NCBI GenBank assembly: GCA_035559335.1
Contig: DATMBH010000039.1
Location: 1 to 6,421 of the forward strand
Reading direction: 5' to 3'
DNA length: 6,421 nt
Source: DASXPG01 sp035559335
Lineage (GTDB): Bacteria; Gemmatimonadota; Gemmatimonadetes; Gemmatimonadales; JACORV01
Part shown: in pieces, positions 1 to 5,110 of the stretch
Layout: each line of letters opens with the position of its first letter
Numbering within the stretch: the first letter of the stretch is position 1
The notes under the pieces: generated by a model
What the model was told of the DNA's origin: nothing
The model's database searches: none
Seen by the model: the letters and a program-made list of their open reading frames with translations, nothing else
Position numbers and translations under genes: made by a program

Positions 1-609
1 CCGCCGCAGCGCATCGACCAGCTGCGCCGCCCTCAGCGCCACGATCCGGTTCTGCCGCGATCGCTCGATCTGGCCCACACCGCGCCGCAGGCTGTCGGCC
101 GCGGCGGCGACGGACGCGATCGAGCGCGCCGCCCGTTCCCCGTTAGGTGACTCCAGCCGCCGCCGCGATTCCTCGAGATCGAAGATCGCCGTCGCAAACG
201 GCACCCACGAGGCCATCTCGTTCCAGCGCCGCTCCTCCAGCGCCAGCAGCTCCAGCTCGCGGCGCAACCTGAGATCGAGCAGCACCCAGTCGATTCGCCC
301 TTCGACGGCGAACCGATCGAACCCCATCCGCTGCAGCCGCTCGCGCCATTCGCCATAGAAGCGCCGCAACCGCTCGCGCCGCACCGGGGAGTACTCGACG
401 GCGTAGCGCCGCAGCAATCCGGCACGATCGGCGCTGAACAGCTCGACCGTATCGCGCATCTCGCTCGCGGCAGCCGAGATCACCGAGGCACCGCGTCCCT
501 GCGCGAGCGCGCCGCCCGAAACCGCCGCCACCAGCATGAAAACGACCGGCGCGGCGAACGCCGCACGCGCCGCCGCGCCATGATCTGCCAGGCGTAGACC
601 CTGAGGCAT
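1..609 (-). CDS. Exported DUF885-like protein, N-terminal part (runs off window)
   Basis: The frame is open for 203 codons from the ATG at 609 to the window edge, with no stop. Residues about 16-36 form a hydrophobic stretch ending in ALA before Gln37, as expected of a Sec signal peptide, so the product is probably periplasmic, outer-membrane-associated or secreted. The mature part is Arg/Glu/Leu-rich and helical. The FYGEW segment (84-88) followed by GRIDWVLLD (104-112) resembles the N-terminal region of DUF885 proteins, which are usually 550-600 residues and, as far as I recall, group with metallopeptidase-like folds. The putative catalytic part would lie beyond the edge, so no activity can be assigned. 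The start is supported by GGAGGAG at 618-612, inside the end of gyrA, and by the TGATG overlap in which the ATG shares one base with the gyrA stop. It is probably co-transcribed and translationally coupled with gyrA. The family call rests on memory of motif style and is moderate; the gene itself is secure. Confidence 0.72.
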   Translation of the reverse strand, partial: MPQGLRLADHGAAARAAFAAPVVFMLVAAVSGGALAQGRGASVISAAASEMRDTVELFSADRAGLLRRYAVEYSPVRRERLRRFYGEWRERLQRMGFDRFAVEGRIDWVLLDLRLRRELELLALEERRWNEMASWVPFATAIFDLEESRRRLESPNGERAARSIASVAAAADSLRRGVGQIERSRQNRIVALRAAQLVDALRR

Positions 610-3089
610 CACTCCTCCGCGATTGCTCCGACCGCTTCCTCCTCGGCGCCCTCTTCGTCCTCCTTCACCACGCGCGCCACGTCTATAACCCGGTCACCCT
701 CGTCCAGGTTGATGATCCTCACGCCCTGGGTGTTGCGCCCGATAACCCGAATGTCGTCCACCGGCAGCCGAATGATCACGCCGTGGCGCGTGATCACCAT
801 CAGCTCGTCACCGGGCTGGACTTCCTTGAGCGCCACGCAGTCTCCAGTCTTGTCGGTGCGCTTCAGCGTGATGATTCCCTTGCCGCCCCGGTGCTGCACC
901 CGGTACTCCGCCAGCTCGGAGCGCTTGCCCAGTCCGTGCTCCGTGACCGTGAGCAGGGTCGCATCGCGCCGCACCACAACCATGCCAATCAGCTCGTCAC
1001 CCTCTTCCAGCTCGATGCCCTTGACCCCGGTCGTGGCCCGTCCCATCTCGCGCACGTCCTTCTCGTGGAACCGGATCGACATCCCATGCCGCGTGGCCAG
1101 CACGATGTCGTTGCTGCCGTCGGTTATTTGCACGTCCATCAGCTGGTCGCCCGGCTCGATGTTGATCGCGTTGAGCCCCACCGAACGCACGTTGCCGTAG
1201 GCCGACAGCCTGGTCTTCTTCACGGTGCCGCCCTTGGTGGCGAACATCAGGTACTTGTCGTCCGAGAACTCGCGCACGTTCACCAGCGCGGCGATACGCT
1301 CATCGGGCTTGATCGCGATGCAGTTGACGATCGGCTTGCCCTTCGCCGCGCGACCCATCTGCGGGATGTCGTACACCTTGAGCCAGTAGCACTGGCCGTT
1401 CTCGGTGAAGAACATCACGTAGTCGTGCGTCGAGGCGATGAACAGGTGCTCGACCCAGTCCTCTTCCTTGGTGCCCATCCCGTTCAGCCCGCGCCCGCCG
1501 CGCCGCTGCCGCCGGTAGGTCGAGACCGCGATCCGCTTGATGTAGCCCGAGTGCGACACGGTGACCACCATGTCCTCCTCGGCGATCAGGTCCTCGACCG
1601 AGAACTCCCCTTCGTCAGCCACGATCTCGGTGCGGCGTTCGTCGCCGAACTCCTTCGCCAGATCCTCCAGCTCCTTCTTGAGGATCGCCATCCGCCGCGG
1701 CTTGGAGGCCAGGATGCCCTTGAGGTCGCTGATCTGCGCGCGGACCTGCTTGAGCTCCTCCTCCAGTTTCTCGATCTCGAGGCCGGTGAGCTTGGCAAGC
1801 CGCATGTCGAGGATCGCCTTGCTCTGCTTCTCCGAGAGCTTGAAGCGCTGTTGCAGCTGTTCGTCCGCCTCTTCGACCGTCTCGGCGCCGCGGATGATCT
1901 TGATGACCGCGTCAATGTTGTCTACCGCGATCTTCAGGCCCTCGAGAATGTGCTCCCGGGCCAGGGCCTGGTCGAGATCGTACTGGGTGCGGCGGGTGAT
2001 AACCTCGTGGCGGTGCTCGACGAAGTGGTGCAGCAGCTCGCGGAGGTTCATCTCCTTCGGGCGCCCATTGACCAGCGCGAGCATGATGGACCCGAAGGTG
2101 GTCTGCATCTGGGTGTGCTTGTACAGGTTGTTCAACACCACCAGCGGCACCGCGTCCCGCTTCAGCTCGATGACGATCCGCATCCCGTCGCGATCCGACT
2201 CGTCGCGCAGGTCGCTGATGCCCTCGATCTTCTTGTCCCGCACCAGCTCGGCGATCTGCTCAATCAGCCGCGCCTTGTTCACCATGTAGGGAATCTCGGT
2301 CACCACGATCGAGACCCGCCCGCTGCTCTCCTTCTCCTCCACCTGCGCGCGCGCCCGCACCACGATCCGGCCGCGGCCCGTCTCGTAGGTGTCCTTGATG
2401 CCCTGCCTGCCGTAGATGATCCCACCGGTCGGGAAGTCCGGTCCGTGAATGAACTTCGCCAGGTCCTTCGGCGTGGCGTCAGGATGGTCCACCAGGTGAC
2501 CGATGGCCCTCACCACCTCGCGCAGGTTGTGCGGCGGAATGTTGGTGGCCATGCCGACCGCGATGCCCGCGCTGCCGTTCACCAGCAGGTTGGGCAGCAG
2601 CGACGGCAGCACCGTCGGCTCCTGCAGCCGGTCGTCGAAATTGGGGACGAAACCTACGGTGTTCTTGTCGATGTCCTGCAGCATCGCCATGGCGATGCGG
2701 GTAAGCCTGGCCTCGGTGTAGCGATAGGCAGCCGCGGGATCCCCGTCCACCGAGCCGAAGTTCCCCTGCCCGTCCACCAGCGGATAGCGCAGCGAGAAGT
2801 CCTGCACCATGCGCACCAGTGAGTCGTACACCGCGCTGTCGCCGTGCGGGTGGTACTTGCCCAACACGTCGCCCACCACCGTGGCCGACTTCTTGTACGG
2901 CCGGCCGGGCACCAGCCCCAGCTCGTTCATCGCGTACAGGATCCGCCGGTGCACCGGCTTGAGTCCGTCACGCACGTCCGGCAGGGCGCGCGAGACGATC
3001 ACGCTCATCGAATAGTCGATGAACGACTCGCGCATTTCGTCTTCGATCAGGCGGGGGAGAATACGCTCGCGCTGATTGGGAGCAGTCAC
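609..3089 (-). CDS. gyrA: DNA gyrase subunit A
   Basis: Complete 826-residue GyrA, the breakage-reunion subunit that works with GyrB in an A2B2 complex to introduce negative supercoils using ATP. The N-terminal winged-helix/tower/coiled-coil part covers about 1-500. It holds the DYSMSVIVSRALPDVRDGLKPVHRR block (25-49), the HPHGDSAVYD segment (80-89) and the catalytic tyrosine Tyr124 preceded by Arg123, equivalent to E. coli Tyr122 and Arg121. Ser85 and Asp89, matching E. coli Ser83 and Asp87, are the usual quinolone-sensitive residues. The C-terminal wrapping domain shows six blade-like repeats (near 515, 565, 620, 669, 719 and 770). A GyrA box QRRGGRG at 528-534 identifies gyrase rather than ParC, and the protein ends in an acidic tail. 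The start is GTG at 3089: no other start codon lies between it and the in-frame stop at 3140, and the next Met (Met19) would cut conserved sequence. No clear Shine-Dalgarno precedes it. It is preceded by a candidate promoter and overlaps the next gene by one base. Confidence 0.98.
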   Translation of the reverse strand: MTAPNQRERILPRLIEDEMRESFIDYSMSVIVSRALPDVRDGLKPVHRRILYAMNELGLVPGRPYKKSATVVGDVLGKYHPHGDSAVYDSLVRMVQDFSLRYPLVDGQGNFGSVDGDPAAAYRYTEARLTRIAMAMLQDIDKNTVGFVPNFDDRLQEPTVLPSLLPNLLVNGSAGIAVGMATNIPPHNLREVVRAIGHLVDHPDATPKDLAKFIHGPDFPTGGIIYGRQGIKDTYETGRGRIVVRARAQVEEKESSGRVSIVVTEIPYMVNKARLIEQIAELVRDKKIEGISDLRDESDRDGMRIVIELKRDAVPLVVLNNLYKHTQMQTTFGSIMLALVNGRPKEMNLRELLHHFVEHRHEVITRRTQYDLDQALAREHILEGLKIAVDNIDAVIKIIRGAETVEEADEQLQQRFKLSEKQSKAILDMRLAKLTGLEIEKLEEELKQVRAQISDLKGILASKPRRMAILKKELEDLAKEFGDERRTEIVADEGEFSVEDLIAEEDMVVTVSHSGYIKRIAVSTYRRQRRGGRGLNGMGTKEEDWVEHLFIASTHDYVMFFTENGQCYWLKVYDIPQMGRAAKGKPIVNCIAIKPDERIAALVNVREFSDDKYLMFATKGGTVKKTRLSAYGNVRSVGLNAINIEPGDQLMDVQITDGSNDIVLATRHGMSIRFHEKDVREMGRATTGVKGIELEEGDELIGMVVVRRDATLLTVTEHGLGKRSELAEYRVQHRGGKGIITLKRTDKTGDCVALKEVQPGDELMVITRHGVIIRLPVDDIRVIGRNTQGVRIINLDEGDRVIDVARVVKEDEEGAEEEAVGAIAEE

Positions 3090-3115
3090 TCGAAGAACAC
3101 TCGGCTGAGGACTGC

Positions 3116-3146
3116 TAAATGTATATGAAACTTCAGGTTAAATCAA
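3116..3146 (-). promoter_or_regulatory. Candidate gyrA promoter
   Basis: An AT-rich island in otherwise GC-rich DNA. Reading the minus strand, TTGATT (3146-3141) is followed after 17 bases by TACATT (3123-3118), a fair sigma-70-type pair with 4 of 6 matches in the -10. The same bases also fit the Bacteroidota pattern, a TTG near -33 and TAnnTTT near -7 (TACATTTA, 3123-3116), separated by 20 bases. Initiation would fall near 3110 and give a leader of about 20 nt before the GTG at 3089. Position and composition make a promoter likely; which sigma factor reads it is inference. Confidence 0.5.
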
Positions 3147-3160
3147 CTGCACCGAACGCG

Positions 3161-3204
3161 TGATGTCGCGATGATGTGGCCATGATGTCGCCACGCTGTC
3201 CGTC
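3161..3204. promoter_or_regulatory. 11-bp-phased direct repeats, candidate operator upstream of gyrA
   Basis: On the plus strand TGATGTCGC (3161-3169), TGATGTGGC (3172-3180) and TGATGTCGC (3183-3191) recur at exactly 11-bp steps, with a single mismatch among the three nine-mers. A weaker fourth unit at 3194-3204 keeps TGTC in register, so TGT(C/G) occurs at 3164, 3175, 3186 and 3197. The block lies 15-58 bp upstream of the candidate gyrA -35 element, all on one DNA face. Direct repeats with 11-bp spacing are typical of OmpR/PhoB-family response-regulator sites, and the TGTC core recalls Pho boxes, but the resemblance is limited to spacing and core. A short tandem duplication without function is the alternative. 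Confidence 0.45.
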
Positions 3205-3210
3205 ACAACT

Positions 3211-3252
3211 TACCGCTCTAGCGCCCCACTGCCCTCGCCGCCCCTACCGCCC
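3211..3252 (-). repeat. Degenerate 8-nt repeat array at the 3' end of the channel-like gene
   Basis: On the plus strand successive octamers read TACCGCTC, TAGCGCCC, CACTGCCC and TCGCCGCC from 3211, followed with a two-base slip by TACCGCCC (3245-3252). The consensus TACCGCCY matches the arrays near 4976 and 5079. The array covers the last codons and the TAG stop (3246-3244) of the membrane protein gene and continues about 33 bases into the spacer. The fourth unit is a poor match (4 of 8), so the array is decayed. I see no hairpin with a T-tract that would make it a terminator. Confidence 0.5.
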
Positions 3253-3927
3253 CTTCTCCGGCTTCCGCCCCACCTTCTCGTACCAGCGCCGCGTGATCTC
3301 GCCCGCCAGTTGCGTGTTGCCCAGCCCGAAGGCGAGCGCCACCGCCAGCGCCGCCGCCCCTAGTATCAGCGTGAAGGCGGTCGTGACGATGTCGGCTGCC
3401 ACGCCAACCTGCTGCAGCGCCATGAACACTGCGATCACGATCACCACCGACTTGGCCACCTGGGCCAGCGTGGGCACACCCTCCACCCCGCCCGCGGAGG
3501 CTAGGATCAGCGCCCGCACGAACTCGCCCAAGATCAGCCCGAGTACCATGACGATGATCGCGGCGAACACGCTGGGCACGTAACCCACGAGGTTGGCGAA
3601 GATCTCGTTGATGTTCTCGACGCCCAGGGCGCTCGAGGCCAGCAGGATCACAACCAGCATCACCAACCAGAACAGCAGCTTGCCCACCACCCGCGTGGGC
3701 CGCTCACCCACACCGCTGCGCTCGACCGCCTCGGCGACACCCCAGCGCGCCGCCTCGCGGTCGAAGTGAAGCCGGTCCAGCAGCGCGTCCGTCAGCCTCT
3801 CGAGCGTCCTGGCAACAAAGAAGCCCGCCATCAGGATCACCAGGGCCAGCAGTAGCCCCGGCAGTATCGCGAGTATCTGCATCAGCGCAGTCTTCAGCCG
3901 CGATAGCGATTCCAGTGCCCGGTCCAT
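3244..3927 (-). CDS. Integral membrane protein, MscS/CmpX-like TM-helix family
   Basis: A 227-residue inner-membrane protein with about five hydrophobic segments: 19-39, 83-102, 114-138, 156-176 and 180-202. Segment three (GYVPSVFAAIIVMVLGLILGEF) has the style of the conserved TM-helix repeat (PF05552) found in CmpX-like relatives of small-conductance mechanosensitive channels. The last segment, rich in Ala and Gly and ending in AFGLGN (199-204), resembles the pore-lining TM3 of MscS. The protein then stops after a short basic tail, so the cytoplasmic beta and alpha/beta vestibule domains of MscS are absent. This is usual for CmpX-type proteins and does not look like a truncation. A role in membrane-tension or envelope-stress response is inferred from the family only. 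The ATG at 3927 overlaps the dehydrogenase stop (TAATG), and a strong GGAGGT lies seven to eight bases upstream within that gene, indicating translational coupling. The TAG stop sits inside a repeat array. Confidence 0.82.
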   Translation of the reverse strand: MDRALESLSRLKTALMQILAILPGLLLALVILMAGFFVARTLERLTDALLDRLHFDREAARWGVAEAVERSGVGERPTRVVGKLLFWLVMLVVILLASSALGVENINEIFANLVGYVPSVFAAIIVMVLGLILGEFVRALILASAGGVEGVPTLAQVAKSVVIVIAVFMALQQVGVAADIVTTAFTLILGAAALAVALAFGLGNTQLAGEITRRWYEKVGRKPEKGR

Positions 3928-4961
3928 TAAGCCACCTCCAGTACCACCTTGCCGAACTGCTCCCCCCGCTCCAGCCGCTCGAACGCCGAGCGTGCCTGGT
4001 CAAACGGAATCACGCTGTCCACCACCGGCTTGAGCTCGCCGCTACTGAACAGCTCCGCGATGCGCCGGAACTCACGCGTGTTGCCCATCGTCGAACCAAG
4101 AATGCTCCAGTGGTGCCAAAACAGCTTGCGCACGTCCATCGTCACCAGCGGTCCCGAGGTTCCGCCGCAGGTCACCAGTCTCCCGGTGCGCGCCAGGGCC
4201 CGGGTGCTTATCTCCCACGTGGCCTGCCCGACACAGTCAACCACCACGTCGGCTCCCCGCTTTCCGCTGAACGCCCTAACTGCCTTCGGGACGTCATCAC
4301 GGCCGTGGTTGACCACTGCGTCCGCACCCAGCTGGCGGGCCCGCTCCAGCTTGGCATCGGACGAACTGGTGACGATAACCCTGGCTCCCACGTGCTTTGC
4401 CACCTGCAGCGCCTGTAGCGCGACTCCTCCACCGATGCCCCAGATCAGCACTGACTCGCCGGGCTTGAGCTGCGCCCGGGTGACCAGCATTCGCCACGCG
4501 GTCAGCGTGGCCAGGGGATAGGCCGCCGCCTCGGCCCAAGAATGGCCGGCGGCCACGCGCTCGACGTTGGATTCCGGCAGGTTCACGAGTTCCGAGAACA
4601 GCCCAGCTCCCTGTTCGCCCCGCACGCCGTAGCGCTCGCACAGACACTCCTCGCCCGCCGCGCACAGCTCGCAGCTGCCGCACCAGGAGCCCGGATTGAC
4701 CAGCACTGAGTCGCCGGGCCGCACGCGGGAGACCCTGGCGCCGACTGACACCACCTCGCCGGAGATGTCCGAACCCACGGTGTGCGGAAACGAATGCTGA
4801 ACTCCCGGCAGACCGCGGATCACAAACAGGTCGAGGTGGTTCAGCGCAGCCGCCCTTACGCGCAGCTGGATCTCTCCCGGCCCTGGTGGCGGTGGATCCG
4901 GCACATCCTGCACCCTGACGACCTCAGGGCCGCCGTAGCTCGTAATGGTGACTGCGCGCAT
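3927..4961 (-). CDS. Zinc-binding-type medium-chain dehydrogenase/reductase (quinone oxidoreductase-like)
   Basis: A 344-residue MDR-superfamily NAD(P)H-dependent oxidoreductase, normal length for the family and probably cytosolic. The N-terminal GroES-like domain (about 1-150) carries NHLDL (41-45), a GSD replacing the GHE motif (63-65), and an intact structural-zinc set Cys94, Cys97, Cys100 and Cys108 (C-x2-C-x2-C-x7-C). The Rossmann domain shows the glycine-rich turn GIGGG (175-179), then a beta-strand ending TSSSDAK (198-204), compatible with NADP(H). The Cys and His ligands of the catalytic zinc are replaced (Asn41, Ser64), so catalysis is probably zinc-independent as in quinone reductases; the substrate cannot be read from sequence. 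I chose the ATG at 4961 because family sequences begin MRAVxxxxYGGPEVV. The frame is open upstream to an ATG at 5033, but that stretch only translates spacer repeats. No good Shine-Dalgarno is visible before 4961. The gene is coupled to the membrane protein by a one-base overlap. Confidence 0.9.
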   Translation of the reverse strand: MRAVTITSYGGPEVVRVQDVPDPPPPGPGEIQLRVRAAALNHLDLFVIRGLPGVQHSFPHTVGSDISGEVVSVGARVSRVRPGDSVLVNPGSWCGSCELCAAGEECLCERYGVRGEQGAGLFSELVNLPESNVERVAAGHSWAEAAAYPLATLTAWRMLVTRAQLKPGESVLIWGIGGGVALQALQVAKHVGARVIVTSSSDAKLERARQLGADAVVNHGRDDVPKAVRAFSGKRGADVVVDCVGQATWEISTRALARTGRLVTCGGTSGPLVTMDVRKLFWHHWSILGSTMGNTREFRRIAELFSSGELKPVVDSVIPFDQARSAFERLERGEQFGKVVLEVA

Positions 4962-4971
4962 GGGCGTGAAA

Positions 4972-5007
4972 GGTAAGGCGGTAAGGCCGTAGGGCGGTAT
5001 GGCGTGA
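4972..5007 (+). repeat. 8-nt tandem repeat array, left arm of an inverted pair
   Basis: Plus-strand octamers follow one another without gaps: GGTAAGGC (4972-4979), GGTAAGGC (4980-4987), CGTAGGGC (4988-4995) and GGTATGGC (4996-5003). In the register used for the facing array they read AGGCGGTA, AGGCCGTA, GGGCGGTA and TGGCGTGA. The array lies immediately upstream of the dehydrogenase start, and its orientation is opposite to the array at 5071-5110. It explains the spurious upstream extension of the dehydrogenase frame. Confidence 0.7.
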
Positions 5008-5028
5008 AGAAGCAGTAGGGCGCTGGGG

Positions 5029-5075
5029 GGCAAGAAAAGGCGAAGGGCGCAGCCTCCGAAGCGGAGACTCCGCCC
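5029..5075 (-). terminator. Candidate intrinsic terminator after the Ig/propeller gene
   Basis: On the minus strand GGGCG (5075-5071) can pair with CGCCC (5049-5045), enclosing an inner stem CTCCG (5066-5062) with CGGAG (5058-5054) around a three-base loop; a 4x4 internal loop separates the two stems. Six bases later comes TTTTCTT (5038-5032). It lies 27 bases past the TAG of the Ig/propeller gene. The gap between stem and T-tract and the internal loop make it less than ideal, so confidence is moderate. Confidence 0.42.
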
Positions 5076-5110
5076 TGCTACCGCCTTACGGTTCTACCGC
5101 CCTATCGCCT
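5071..5110 (-). repeat. 8-nt tandem repeat array, right arm of an inverted pair
   Basis: Read on the minus strand from 5110: AGGCGATA, GGGCGGTA, GAACCGTA, AGGCGGTA, GCAGGGCG, an exact 8-base period with consensus RGGCGGTA. The TAG stop of the Ig/propeller gene (5104-5102) and its last two codons are inside the first unit and the start of the second. With the facing array at 4972-5007 it forms an imperfect inverted repeat around the candidate terminator. Aligning the outermost three units of each arm gives about 18 of 24 matches. Confidence 0.7.

Noticed and set aside
33..425. Minus-strand frame at 425-33 and a second one at 349-143
   Set aside because: Both overlap, in other frames, the 203-codon open frame that starts at 609 with a Shine-Dalgarno, a signal peptide and family-like motifs; their translations are Arg/Ser/Gly/Cys-rich shadows.
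783..2822. A 679-codon open frame on the plus strand, antisense to gyrA
   Set aside because: Its length follows from the strong third-position GC bias of gyrA; the translation is low-complexity in His, Leu, Asp and Arg, with no recognisable domain, while the minus-strand frame is an unmistakable GyrA.
2823..2850. Quinolone-resistance substitutions in the gyrA hot spot
   Set aside because: Ser85 and Asp89 are the usual sensitive residues in HPHGDSAVYD, so nothing suggests resistance.
609..3089. ParC (topoisomerase IV subunit A) instead of GyrA
   Set aside because: The GyrA box QRRGGRG, six blade motifs and an acidic tail are present; ParC lacks this box.
3176..3194. Hairpin GTGGC/GCCAC with a nine-base loop as terminator of the membrane-protein gene
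   Set aside because: Only five base pairs, no T-tract on either strand, and it is a by-product of the phased direct repeats.
4962..5033. Upstream extension of the dehydrogenase to an ATG at 5033 (24 extra residues)
   Set aside because: The extension translates the octamer repeats and the end of the terminator region and does not resemble MDR N-termini, which begin at the Met encoded at 4961.
4972..5110. CRISPR-like array
   Set aside because: Units are only eight bases, adjacent without spacers and degenerate; no cas genes are nearby.
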